A stretch of 64,000 nucleotides of DNA from Chryseobacterium sp. OSA05B. Its GTDB lineage: Bacteria > Bacteroidota > Bacteroidia > Flavobacteriales > Weeksellaceae. Shown piece after piece: positions 35,468-44,197 of the stretch (its first letter is position 1; each line of letters opens with the position of its first letter). The notes under the pieces are model-generated. The model worked only from the letters and a program-made list of their open reading frames with translations. It searched no databases and was not told the origin of the DNA. The DNA is taken from assembly GCF_019970065.1 (NCBI RefSeq), contig NZ_JAHXYH010000005.1, positions 308,115-372,114 on the forward strand. Reading direction: 5' to 3'. A program made the position numbers and the translations under genes.

Positions 35468-36409
35468 ATGAAAATCTCAGTAATTATTCCCGTTTACAAT
35501 GCTGAAGAATTTGTTTCTCAGGCCGTCGAATCCGCATTACAATTTGATGAAGTGCATGAAGTGATTCTGGTAGAGGATCAATCTCCTGACAATGCTCTGC
35601 AGGTATGTGAACAGCTTGCAGAAAAGCATGGCAGGGTGCGTCTTTATCAGCATCCGGACAAAGGCAACCACGGAGCGGGTCCCAGCAGAAATCTGGGAAT
35701 AGAAAAATCTACGGGAGATTTCATTGCTTTCCTTGATGCTGATGACTATTTTCTTCCCAACCGTTTCGATGCAGAAAATGAACTTTTTAAAAATCCTGAT
35801 GTAGAAGGTGTCTACGGCGCTCTTGGAGTACATTACTATACTGAAAAAGCTAAAGAACAGTATTATCCGTTGTTTGAAGATAAGCTTGCCACGGTTTACA
35901 AAAGACACAGCCCGAAAGATGTTTTTCTCGGCCAGATTCATATGTTGGGAAGCTTTGGCCTTTTCAGCATTGATGCTCTTACCATCCGTAAGGAACCGAT
36001 GATGAAAAAAATGGAGGTCTTATTCCGAACGACTTTAAGGCTTCACCAGGACACTGATTTTCTTTTCCGCCTCTCTTTCTACCTTGATCTTTATCCGGGA
36101 ATTCTGGACGAAGCTATAGCGGTAAGGGGTGTACATGAAAATAACCGCATCACCCTGGTAGATTCAAAGAAAATAAACCCGGCAAGCACAAGGGTTATTT
36201 TATGGAAAGAAGTTGAAAACTGGGCCGCGGGTGAAAAAGAAATGCCGGACCATGTCAAACAGCACATCAGCAGAATGCACCGCAGTTTTCAGATTGCTAA
36301 TGCATCCACAGTCAATAAATGGGGAATGATCCTGAAATATCTGGTAACCGATTACAAAAGCATCCGTTCAGGACTTTATAACATTAATTTCAGAGACCGT
36401 TTATTTTAA
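35468..36409 (+). CDS. Glycosyltransferase family 2, quartet member 4
   Basis: This 313-residue GT-A enzyme has KISVIIPVYNAEEFVSQAVESA, VEDQSPDNALQV, GAGPSRNLGIEKS and AFLDADDYFLPNRFDAE. GQIHMLGSFGLFSID and LRLHQDTDFLFRLSFYLDLYPG nearly match member 3. I start it at the ATG at 35468 because this aligns with the paralogues and the upstream GTG lies in a promoter element. It ends the plus-strand block, and its last 9 nt overlap the end of the convergent gene at 36401. Confidence 0.92.
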   Translation: MKISVIIPVYNAEEFVSQAVESALQFDEVHEVILVEDQSPDNALQVCEQLAEKHGRVRLYQHPDKGNHGAGPSRNLGIEKSTGDFIAFLDADDYFLPNRFDAENELFKNPDVEGVYGALGVHYYTEKAKEQYYPLFEDKLATVYKRHSPKDVFLGQIHMLGSFGLFSIDALTIRKEPMMKKMEVLFRTTLRLHQDTDFLFRLSFYLDLYPGILDEAIAVRGVHENNRITLVDSKKINPASTRVILWKEVENWAAGEKEMPDHVKQHISRMHRSFQIANASTVNKWGMILKYLVTDYKSIRSGLYNINFRDRLF

Positions 36410-37324
36410 TTGTCTCCGGTCTGCTTGAATAGAATCTGCGATCTGAGCAGTAAGAACCTTGCTGGATTCTTTGTACATATGGTTTCCGTCTGTATAAACA
36501 AAATCATCACAGCGTCCGGAAAAGTCGTAAAATTTAATATTCCTTTTTCTGGAGAGATCTCTCATCAGTCCGCTAAATTCCGGGAACCTTTTGTTTTCAA
36601 GATTCATAATATTTTGAGTAGCAGGAATCCGAACCAGATATACGGTTCCTTTAGGCTGTAAATAGTCTATGATCTCATTGAGTGCTTTCATCCGAAACTC
36701 AGACAGCTTGTAATTATTCAGCATAAGTTGATATTCCTGGGTTTTCTTAGCTATTCTGGCGTTTACAGAATCTTTATTCATATCAACAGTTACTTCCATC
36801 CACCCGTCTTTATGAAGGAATGATTTGGACCTTACTACCGCTTCCCTGTCAAGGTATATTCTAAACCAGCTCTTATTTAAATTTTTAAGAAGGTATTCAT
36901 AGTTGGGAGACATGTTATAAAAATACATGTTTTTAAACGGGGAATTCTCTTCAGGATAGTCTGCTTTTGTGAGTACATCATTTTTCAACGATAGGTTCCA
37001 TGGATTGATGGTGATAATAAAAATTCCTTTTTTTGTATTAGGGTCCAGTTTTCTTTTCAAAGCCTTGAGATAGATCTCGCCATAAGGAGACTGGGCAATA
37101 TTCAGTGAAAAATTGTCAAAGGGAGTTGAAAGTTTATCTTTCAAAACTTCAGGCACAATTCCCTGCACACTTCTGGAGTCTCCTAAAATAATATTCTTCG
37201 GTTTTTCCACCGCAAAGTGCATATAGTTATCATCCGTATTACCGTCTGCATAAGAAGCCAGAAGCATTAGCACAGCAATAATCCCGATGATATAGAATGA
37301 TATTTTAAATAAAAACTTTCCCAT
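36401..37324 (-). CDS. Membrane-anchored SGNH-like protein, partner of MBOAT 1
   Basis: This 307-residue protein has one N-terminal membrane segment (about 7-25) and an extracytoplasmic domain. NIILGDSRSVQG near residue 48 is an SGNH-type GDS block, and YTDGNHMYKES near residue 282 supplies a D-x2-H pair. KGIFIITINPWNLS lies between. Such proteins often accompany MBOAT acyltransferases (as AlgJ/AlgX with AlgI, or DltD with DltB) and complete acyl transfer to the polymer in the periplasm. It begins 1 nt after the MBOAT gene. It is the last gene of the minus-strand operon and overlaps the convergent GT2 by 9 nt. Confidence 0.75.
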   Translation of the reverse strand: MGKFLFKISFYIIGIIAVLMLLASYADGNTDDNYMHFAVEKPKNIILGDSRSVQGIVPEVLKDKLSTPFDNFSLNIAQSPYGEIYLKALKRKLDPNTKKGIFIITINPWNLSLKNDVLTKADYPEENSPFKNMYFYNMSPNYEYLLKNLNKSWFRIYLDREAVVRSKSFLHKDGWMEVTVDMNKDSVNARIAKKTQEYQLMLNNYKLSEFRMKALNEIIDYLQPKGTVYLVRIPATQNIMNLENKRFPEFSGLMRDLSRKRNIKFYDFSGRCDDFVYTDGNHMYKESSKVLTAQIADSIQADRRQLK

Positions 37325-37325
37325 A

Positions 37326-38738
37326 TTAAAACTGTTCGTAAATAAAGCTACCGTTGGAAAATATCCCGTAATACATGATCAGGAAGATCAGAAAAACATA
37401 CATTGCTCTTCTTGCCAAAGGATTCAACCTTTTGATATCAAGCCCGTGTTCCTGGTCTTTGTTGATCCAGTCAATTAAAATAACGATGGCTATTAGCCCT
37501 AAAATTTTAATTTTAATAAATTGTGGAATCGAAAATAGCGATAAGCTGAAGATCTTTCCATACATTCCAAAAGCCTCCTTTAGATTGGGAGCTACAAATA
37601 AAATTAAAGCAAACCAAACCAAAGTCATGGTATACAGAATATTGCCTAATTCTTTGAATGTCGGGATGGTTTTGGATAATTTTTTCTTTTTATTAATCTG
37701 ATTATTAACGACCAATGGAATATAATATAATCCTTGTAGTGCGCCATAACAGATAAATGTCCAGTTGGCACCATGCCAGAAACCTATAATGACAAAATTG
37801 AGGAATACGGCGAGTAGCAATCCCTTTTTATCATAATCACGGAAAGCAATGACCAAAGGGGTAAAAACATATTCCGTAAGCCATGAGGTCAGAGAAATAT
37901 GCCATTTTCTCCAGTAGTCAGCGATATTCTGGGCAAAAAGAGGAAAAGCAAAATTCTTGGTCGTTTTGAAACCTAAAAGTTTGGCAATACCTACGGCCAT
38001 ATCCGAATATCCTGAAAAATCAGCATACATCTGGAAAAGGAAAAGTATGGCTCCAAAAGCAACCGTACTTCCTGAAAGATGTTCGTAATTGGCAAAAATA
38101 TTCTGAGTTATAGGAGCAATGCTGTTGGAAACTACTAATTTTTTAAAGGCTCCGAATAAAATCTGTCTTGCGGCATCCGAGCCATTCTCTAATGTGAAAA
38201 CTCTTTCTTTTTTAAGTTGAGGAAGCAGTAACCCGCCTTTATCAATAGGTCCGGAGGTCATGCTTGGAAAAAAAGAAATGTAATTAAAGAACGCCAAAGC
38301 ATCGGTCTCAGCGTTAAGCTTATTATTCTTGATATCAATCAGATAGCTTATCATTCTGAACGTATAAAAACTGATCCCCAGCGGCAAAATGATTTTTAAT
38401 GTCAGATCATTTTCAATTCCAAACAGATCGGTAAAAGATTCAATAAAGAAATTGAAATACTTAAAATACAACAATGTTCCAACAGAAAAAATTAAACCAA
38501 GATTGACCCAAAGCTTTGTCTTAGGTCCTTTTTTAGCAATTTTTAATCCCAGAAAATAAACGACAGCAGAACTTCCTATCAAAAGTGTGAGAAATCTCCA
38601 GTCCCAATACGCATAAAAGACATAGCTTGCCAGCAGCAGAAATATATTTTGTGCTTTAAGATTTTTCCCTAAAACCCACCAATAAATGGCAAAAAAAAGT
38701 GAGAAGAAAAGCACAAATATTAAAGAGGTAAACTGCAT
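37326..38738 (-). CDS. MBOAT-family O-acyltransferase, copy 1
   Basis: This 470-residue membrane protein has about ten to twelve hydrophobic segments and the MBOAT landmarks IADYWRKWHISLTSWLTEYVF (near residue 275) and IGFWHGANWTFICYG (near residue 315), the latter with the catalytic histidine. MYADFSGYSDMAVGIAKLLGF is also typical of the AlgI/DltB branch. It passes acyl groups across the inner membrane to extracytoplasmic acceptors. It lies 2 nt after a VOC-family gene in the FkbH-ACP operon, so the acyl group could come from that ACP. A paralogue with its own SGNH partner is at 44198. Confidence 0.92.
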   Translation of the reverse strand: MQFTSLIFVLFFSLFFAIYWWVLGKNLKAQNIFLLLASYVFYAYWDWRFLTLLIGSSAVVYFLGLKIAKKGPKTKLWVNLGLIFSVGTLLYFKYFNFFIESFTDLFGIENDLTLKIILPLGISFYTFRMISYLIDIKNNKLNAETDALAFFNYISFFPSMTSGPIDKGGLLLPQLKKERVFTLENGSDAARQILFGAFKKLVVSNSIAPITQNIFANYEHLSGSTVAFGAILFLFQMYADFSGYSDMAVGIAKLLGFKTTKNFAFPLFAQNIADYWRKWHISLTSWLTEYVFTPLVIAFRDYDKKGLLLAVFLNFVIIGFWHGANWTFICYGALQGLYYIPLVVNNQINKKKKLSKTIPTFKELGNILYTMTLVWFALILFVAPNLKEAFGMYGKIFSLSLFSIPQFIKIKILGLIAIVILIDWINKDQEHGLDIKRLNPLARRAMYVFLIFLIMYYGIFSNGSFIYEQF

Positions 38739-38740
38739 CG

Positions 38741-39121
38741 TCAGTGACTGTTTAAAAGTTCAACAATTCCATAAGAAAGCATTAAAAAAGCTACCTTTCT
38801 GTTATTGAAAAGTATAGCTTCTTTAGGCGGCGAGATCAGCATTCCTCCTTTTTCCGTAAGGTCCTCTATCGTGGCTTCAATATCTTCCACTTCATAACAG
38901 ATGTGGTAATATGAAATTCTTTTTTTTAAAAGATTTTCCACCGGTTTTCCGGAAACCAGCTCAATATTAAGACCGTCTTCAACCGTAATCATGCATAATT
39001 CTGCTTCCTGTTTCGGGTCAAAAACAACGGGCGTTTCTTCTATGATCGTATGTAGCTTTCTTATATTCTGGAGTTCTGCCTGTAAATCCTTACAGGCAAC
39101 TCCTATGTGGTGAAACTTCAT
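38741..39121 (-). CDS. VOC-superfamily protein (glyoxalase/methylmalonyl-CoA epimerase-like)
   Basis: This 126-residue protein has two beta-alpha-beta-beta-beta modules. KFHHIGVACKD opens the first and contains a metal-ligand histidine; LNIELVSG gives a Glu; YYHICYEVEDIE in the second module gives another His; and GIVELLN near the end gives the fourth ligand. This ligand set is like that of methylmalonyl-CoA epimerase. Between an ACP gene (1-nt overlap) and an MBOAT gene (2-nt gap), it may epimerise or isomerise the ACP-bound acyl group. The substrate is not known. Confidence 0.8.
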   Translation of the reverse strand: MKFHHIGVACKDLQAELQNIRKLHTIIEETPVVFDPKQEAELCMITVEDGLNIELVSGKPVENLLKKRISYYHICYEVEDIEATIEDLTEKGGMLISPPKEAILFNNRKVAFLMLSYGIVELLNSH

Positions 39122-39360
39122 TACAGCTTTGCAGCAACAGAGTCTGCCATTTCTCCTACATTATTCCAGGTCTGGATCTCAGAAGAAGTGAAACGAATTC
39201 CAAAAGCTCTTTCCACTGCTACAATGAGTTGGATATGAGAAAGTGAATCCCATTCTTCCACATCATTTGCTGTAGTCCCAGCGGTTAAAGTGATTTCTTC
39301 ATTGTCTAATTCTTCGCGGAAAATTTCTGACAGTTTTGATAAAATTTCGTTCTTATTCAT
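39121..39360 (-). CDS. Acyl carrier protein, copy 2 (FkbH module)
   Basis: This 79-residue protein has the phosphopantetheine serine at Ser39 in EEWDSLSHIQL and the rest of the ACP helical pattern, with VAVERAFGIRFTSSEI in helices II-III. It lies 5 nt after a methyltransferase gene and overlaps a VOC gene by 1 nt. FkbH-like enzymes load a glyceryl group from 1,3-bisphosphoglycerate onto such stand-alone ACPs, so this is the likely carrier for the FkbH-like protein encoded upstream. Confidence 0.9.
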   Translation of the reverse strand: MNKNEILSKLSEIFREELDNEEITLTAGTTANDVEEWDSLSHIQLIVAVERAFGIRFTSSEIQTWNNVGEMADSVAAKL

Positions 39361-39365
39361 AGTGC

Positions 39366-40271
39366 TTAAATATTTTTTATTTTTAAAAATGATGCATACA
39401 TCGTTGCAATCTTTCTTTTTTCTGCTTTTTCAAGATCGACATCTTCGCTTACGAAATAACTTTCATTCACGATCTCCAAACCTGCTTCATCGATCAGATC
39501 CCTGATTTCCTGAATGGTGTTAAAAAGATAGATATGATCCATTGAAGGTGCATTGGTAGGCGTTGTAATAAAGATCGTTCCTTCCGGTTTTATTAAGTCC
39601 TTGATTTTCTTTAATAACGATAAAGGATCTTCCACATGTTCTAAAACCTCACCCATCGTAATAAAATCTTTCTTTTCATCATCATGATAATCGAATACAT
39701 TTTTAAGATGATAAAGAACTTTATCGCTTTTTATAAGGCTCTTGGTAAGCTCCAGTGAAGACTCACTGATATCCAGGGCTTCAAAAGTACAGTCGTTCCC
39801 AATTTTTTCCATTGCAGCCTCAAAATACAAACCGTGTCCGGCCCCGATTTCAAGATACGTTTTTACAGGGGTATACTTTTGAATATTATTTTTAAAATAC
39901 TGATAAACAGAATAATGATGTTTCCAAAGAAACTGTGAAAGCAATAGACCGTGCATATGAGAAACCATCACATCAGGATTGTTGTACATCGCTTTGTTCA
40001 CATCATCGAATGAAGTGTTTCTGTATTTTCCTGTTCTCACGAAATCCAGCATTTCTTCATTAAAATCACCAATCATTTTAAGATAATAATTGATGGAATC
40101 ATCAAACGTGAGGTTTTGTTTTTCAAGAATTCCTTTATACTTATTGATAAAAACAGTATAATCGGATATGTAATTTTCTTCCTCTTTCAGTAAAGAAAAA
40201 TTCTTTTGAAGCTTTTTACCATGAATGGTATTTTTAGCCGCAATTTCTTCAATGAGTTGTTCTATTTTCAT
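39366..40271 (-). CDS. Class I SAM-dependent methyltransferase
   Basis: This 301-residue protein has the SAM-binding motif YLEIGAGHGLYFEAA (near residue 138), FEALDISESSLELTKS after it as motif II, and FITMGEVLEHVEDPLSLL as motif IV. The N-terminal 110 residues are helical and family-specific. It overlaps the FkbH-like gene by 4 nt and precedes the ACP by 5 nt. That coupling suggests it methylates the ACP-bound glycerate-derived unit, as in O-methylated extender units of polyketide clusters; methylation of a sugar is the alternative. Confidence 0.85.
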   Translation of the reverse strand: MKIEQLIEEIAAKNTIHGKKLQKNFSLLKEEENYISDYTVFINKYKGILEKQNLTFDDSINYYLKMIGDFNEEMLDFVRTGKYRNTSFDDVNKAMYNNPDVMVSHMHGLLLSQFLWKHHYSVYQYFKNNIQKYTPVKTYLEIGAGHGLYFEAAMEKIGNDCTFEALDISESSLELTKSLIKSDKVLYHLKNVFDYHDDEKKDFITMGEVLEHVEDPLSLLKKIKDLIKPEGTIFITTPTNAPSMDHIYLFNTIQEIRDLIDEAGLEIVNESYFVSEDVDLEKAEKRKIATMYASFLKIKNI

Positions 40272-41995
40272 AAGTTAGGATGTATAAAAACCTCTTTAGT
40301 TTGATAGTCATTTACGTTTAAAATCCATTGACCTTCCTTCGCTGAAAACCCCAGTCTTTCATAATGATCTTTCACCATCTGGTTTTTGACGGTCGGGAGA
40401 TATTCTCCAACTACATATTGATAGCCATTCTTTCTCGCTGTTTCTACGATGGTGTTCAGGGTAAAATCCTCCATTCCTCTTTTCAGCACCCGGCAGCTCA
40501 TCAGCCAGGTATCGATAAACAGGGTTTCAGGGTTTTCCTTTTCCAGAACGATCACGCAGATCAGTCCGTTGTCTCCATATTTATCTTTAAGGGTGAATGA
40601 GAGGGTATAATGGTCATCTGAATGGATTAGATGGTCTACATCCTGTTCTGTATATCTTACCGTCCTCAGGTTAAACTGGTTGGAACGCTGCGTCAGCTGG
40701 GAAACTCTTGGCTTTGAAAAATTATCGAATGCTTTTACATCAGAGGTCATATTCATGCTTTTCAGAAAGTCTTCCACATTGGTAAAACTGTCCAGATCCA
40801 CCGCTCTTTGTGCTTCTACCTGATACTGTTTGGTTCTTTCGGCATCATTTTCTGAGAAACTCGCCGTTTCGAAAAGATTCAGACCATATAAATACTCGAG
40901 ATATCCTGCCGGATCTTCCGGTAATTCAGGAACGCAAACCTCAGGAAGGTTTTCCCTTACAATATTTCTTTCAAACGGGTTGTCATCCAGAAAAACCATA
41001 GAATCAAAGCCAATATTCAGGATGCTCTGGATCTTTCTGATATTATCCGCTTTGTTATCCCAATTGGCAACGAAAACGGCAATATCATCCAGTTTAAGCA
41101 CCATATCCGGATGTTTTTCGAAAGGTTCTTTGGCTTTATCTTCATCATTCTTGCTGCACACTGCAAGGATCACACCTCTTCTCTGAAGGGCCTTAATCCA
41201 ATACTGAAACTCAGTAAATGCTTTTCCAATTCCCAGACTTCCGATCTGTATTTTTTCCAGTCCGTCATCCCCGATGATTCCGCCCCAGGTGGTGTTGTCC
41301 AGATCCAGGATCAGGCATTTCTTAAATTTCCCTTCCAGTGAAGAAATAATTCCGGTGATATGATGCGCTACAATGGGCAGTGCGTCCAGTGAAAGCACCA
41401 TTTCAGTGTTCACATAAATGCTGGGTGAGAACAGAAAGTCCCGTCCCCATTTATTCTGAATCGAAAGCAGATCTGCAATAAAGAAATTATTGTGATGAAT
41501 AGCAATCTGCGCAGACAACAGGTAATTAAGCTTATTCAGCTGAAAAATAAAGGAAGATTCTACTTTACCGGCAAAGTTTCCAAAAACCTGGTTGTCTATT
41601 CCCGGAAAATTACAGTAGATCACCCTGCTTTTGGTTCTGCTCTGAATCGTGCGGTACAGATCCTCAATATAAGAGATCTTATGTTCCGCGAAAGCAGTTT
41701 GTGAATCGTATGATTTATAATATTGACTTAATAATTTATGGGTAGATTCGAAGATGATGGTATAATCTGCATTAAACTCATAATATTCTGAGGAAGGATC
41801 TAAGATCTGTCTTGAAATTTGCCCAAAATCTGCCTCGAAAATTTCAAATTCAAAGCCTTCATTCATAGCAGTTCCTCTCAAAGCTACATTGAGAAACTGT
41901 GTGGCAGTGTCGCCCAGTAATGCAATTTTGATCTTCTTAAGCTGAGGAATTTCTCTGCGGAGTTCTTTTTTCAGTTCCGAAAACGTTTTGTACAT
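40268..41995 (-). CDS. FkbH-like HAD-IIIC protein (predicted glyceryl-ACP loading enzyme)
   Basis: This 575-residue protein has an N-terminal SGNH-like part (KIALLGDTATQFL near residue 22). A central HAD-IIIC phosphatase domain has LILDLDNTTWGGIIGDDG (near residues 228-245), AVCSKND and VFLDDNPFER (near 330). The C-terminal part is GNAT-like (SQLTQRSNQFNLRT and what follows). FkbH family proteins convert 1,3-bisphosphoglycerate to a glyceryl thioester and transfer it to a stand-alone ACP. It is the first gene of an operon with a methyltransferase, ACP, VOC protein, MBOAT and SGNH-like protein, and no polyketide synthase is present, so the acyl unit is probably used on the polysaccharide. Confidence 0.88.
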   Translation of the reverse strand: MYKTFSELKKELRREIPQLKKIKIALLGDTATQFLNVALRGTAMNEGFEFEIFEADFGQISRQILDPSSEYYEFNADYTIIFESTHKLLSQYYKSYDSQTAFAEHKISYIEDLYRTIQSRTKSRVIYCNFPGIDNQVFGNFAGKVESSFIFQLNKLNYLLSAQIAIHHNNFFIADLLSIQNKWGRDFLFSPSIYVNTEMVLSLDALPIVAHHITGIISSLEGKFKKCLILDLDNTTWGGIIGDDGLEKIQIGSLGIGKAFTEFQYWIKALQRRGVILAVCSKNDEDKAKEPFEKHPDMVLKLDDIAVFVANWDNKADNIRKIQSILNIGFDSMVFLDDNPFERNIVRENLPEVCVPELPEDPAGYLEYLYGLNLFETASFSENDAERTKQYQVEAQRAVDLDSFTNVEDFLKSMNMTSDVKAFDNFSKPRVSQLTQRSNQFNLRTVRYTEQDVDHLIHSDDHYTLSFTLKDKYGDNGLICVIVLEKENPETLFIDTWLMSCRVLKRGMEDFTLNTIVETARKNGYQYVVGEYLPTVKNQMVKDHYERLGFSAKEGQWILNVNDYQTKEVFIHPNL

Positions 41996-42148
41996 AAACT
42001 CTTTTATGGTATTACAATATGAATGTACCGGCTCCCAAATTCTGTCTGTTGTTTATAGTGAGTTTACAGGCTTTCCGAAATCCGGAATTTTCACTGTACA
42101 TATAGGTAGTGGGAATGTTTGTCATTTTTTCTTTGTGTTGTTTGGTTA

Positions 42149-42156
42149 CAAAAATA
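42149..42156 (-). promoter_or_regulatory. Possible promoter element of the FkbH operon
   Basis: On the minus strand TATTTTTG (42156-42149) matches TAnnTTTG. It would give a leader of about 145 nt before the start codon at 41995. No good -33 box is seen. It lies just past the end of the acyltransferase gene at 42163. Confidence 0.35.
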
Positions 42157-42162
42157 AAGATT

Positions 42163-43191
42163 TTATCTGATATTTACTTTTTTAAGATAATCTCTGAGCG
42201 GTTTTTCGATAAATTGATAAAACCCCATCGAAGTAATGATCAAAACGACCAGATAAATCCAGAATACACTGTTGATATCCAGCTTATAATTCTGCGCTTT
42301 AATAATTTCTCTCAGGATATAAAGCACAGGAATATGGGTAATATACACTGCATAGCTCGCTTCGCCCAGATATTCCAGCGGTTTTAATGAAAACAGCCGG
42401 GTCACCAACCCGTTATTCCATGAAAGTAAAATAATAAGCGGAATAAAAAGTACTGCCATCAGCCCGTTGTGATAAAAAAGTGGAACAAAGATCAGGGCCA
42501 GCATAATGGTTGCAAAGATCGCAATCACAGGAATATCATAATTTTTCTGCTTAAAACGCTTCACAAAAAACAGTCCGGCAAGGTTTCCTACTAAAAATTC
42601 ACTGACATGCATCAGCGGAAAGTAATACAGAAACTCATGACTTTCGGTGTGCGGTCCTTTATAAGAAGGAGAACCCACATACAGATGCGAAAATACCTGA
42701 GTCAGAATCCACAAAACAATACCTACTACCCAGATGCTTTTATTCTTTTTGGAATAGAAATAATTATAAAGCACCGGAAAAATCAGATAAAACAGAAATT
42801 CCACGGAAATAGACCACCCCGGAAAATTTAAGATCATCGCTTTGCCCGGAATCCAGCTCTGCAGGCCGAACAGATACAGAAACCCTTTACCAATACTGAA
42901 ATTTGAATATCTGGTCACCAGATAAAGCAGCAGTCCCAGTACATAGAGCGGATAGATGCGTGCAAATCGATTTCTATAATACTCAAGATAACCGATTTTT
43001 TCTTTCTTGTGATAAGCCACGATCATGATAAATCCCGATAGGATAAAAAAATAGCTCACCCCTACATTTGCTTTCAAAAAGATATCTGCGATATAGTCTG
43101 TTTTATAGACGAACATATCTTTGTTAAAATGAGAAATAACAATAGCGATGGCTGCAAGAAATCGGGTAAAGGTAATCTGGTTGATCTTCAT
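42163..43191 (-). CDS. Acyltransferase family 3 (OafA-like), copy 2
   Basis: This 342-residue polytopic membrane protein begins with KINQITFTRFLAAIAIVISHF, carrying the family R-x-n-H motif. ANVGVSYFFILSGFIMIVAYHKK, FPGWSISVEFLFYLIFPVLY and ASYAVYITHIPVLYIL follow in the usual order. It probably O-acetylates a sugar of the surface glycan or a lipid. It is about 40 nt after the SGNH-like gene at 43232 and about 170 nt before the FkbH operon. Confidence 0.92.
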   Translation of the reverse strand: MKINQITFTRFLAAIAIVISHFNKDMFVYKTDYIADIFLKANVGVSYFFILSGFIMIVAYHKKEKIGYLEYYRNRFARIYPLYVLGLLLYLVTRYSNFSIGKGFLYLFGLQSWIPGKAMILNFPGWSISVEFLFYLIFPVLYNYFYSKKNKSIWVVGIVLWILTQVFSHLYVGSPSYKGPHTESHEFLYYFPLMHVSEFLVGNLAGLFFVKRFKQKNYDIPVIAIFATIMLALIFVPLFYHNGLMAVLFIPLIILLSWNNGLVTRLFSLKPLEYLGEASYAVYITHIPVLYILREIIKAQNYKLDINSVFWIYLVVLIITSMGFYQFIEKPLRDYLKKVNIR

Positions 43192-43231
43192 TCATCAAAG
43201 CTGTTCAACAGCATTTATATCGTTTGAGCTT

Positions 43232-44197
43232 CTATTTTTTTTCCAAAACATTTTTCAGAAGAGGGACTAATTCCTTTGAAAGGATTTTTGAACCCCTTTC
43301 ATTTAAATGTCCATAATCCCATCGGTTCTCATACAGATAAAACGCTGGGTATTCTTCCGGATCTACAAGACTTATAACAGGAACTTTGAATGCATTCCGG
43401 TAAGTCAGAAGCTTTTTCGCATCAGGTTCTGCAGGCCCTGGAATCAGCATGATCAGCTTAATATTTCTTTTTTCACACTGATCGGCAAGTTCATTGATTT
43501 TTTCAACCAAAGCCTTATTAGGACTGTGTTTTTTGTCATCTGCATGATAACGCTCCAATCTGTCTTTAATAACGTTCTTCAGTTCATTTTCTTCTGTTCT
43601 TGGAACTGTACTGTCTTCCAGCGGGGAAAAACCCTGATTTTTATAGACAGAGCTATTGTAGTTATCTTTAATTGCTTTTTCATCACAGTGCTTATTAAAC
43701 CGAAAAACGTTCAGAACAAATGAAGCCCAAGCCAGACCCACCTGTTTATAGTTGCCATTGTCTATCTGAAAGTGCGTTGCAAAAACGGTATTTTCATAAT
43801 TAAAAGCCCCAAAACTCCGTTCTGTTTTAAGATTCAGCTTGGTAATATTGATTTTATCCTGAAGTTCAAGAACAATATATTTCGGTTGAAAAGAAGGATC
43901 TTCAAGTACAGACTTTAGGGTTTGAAAGTTTTCCAGATTGAACCCGGCATTTGCCCCTAAATTGTAGGATTTTAAACCATGAATATTTTCATCAATCACC
44001 TGACAGTCGATCTGGTCATTGATTTTCGAACTGCCAATGAAATAAAGATTATATTCCGGATGTTGTTTTAAATATTCTTTTTTAGCGTTTAAAAACGGAT
44101 AGGAATAATTGCTGTTCGGGCTCAGCGCAAGCTTTATCAGGCCAATAAGAAACATTATGGCTACAAACAAAGACAATATGGAAAGAAATCTTTTCAT
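43232..44197 (-). CDS. Membrane-anchored SGNH-like protein, partner of MBOAT 2
   Basis: This 321-residue protein has an N-terminal membrane anchor (about 5-25). YFIGSSKINDQ near residue 55 takes the place of the SGNH block I, and RWDYGHLNERGSKILS near residue 295 supplies the D-x2-H pair. The middle (IKLIMLIPGPAEPD) fits the SGNH fold. The start codon follows directly on the stop of the MBOAT gene, so the two are coupled. It is only distantly similar to the other partner at 36401. Confidence 0.75.
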   Translation of the reverse strand: MKRFLSILSLFVAIMFLIGLIKLALSPNSNYSYPFLNAKKEYLKQHPEYNLYFIGSSKINDQIDCQVIDENIHGLKSYNLGANAGFNLENFQTLKSVLEDPSFQPKYIVLELQDKINITKLNLKTERSFGAFNYENTVFATHFQIDNGNYKQVGLAWASFVLNVFRFNKHCDEKAIKDNYNSSVYKNQGFSPLEDSTVPRTEENELKNVIKDRLERYHADDKKHSPNKALVEKINELADQCEKRNIKLIMLIPGPAEPDAKKLLTYRNAFKVPVISLVDPEEYPAFYLYENRWDYGHLNERGSKILSKELVPLLKNVLEKK

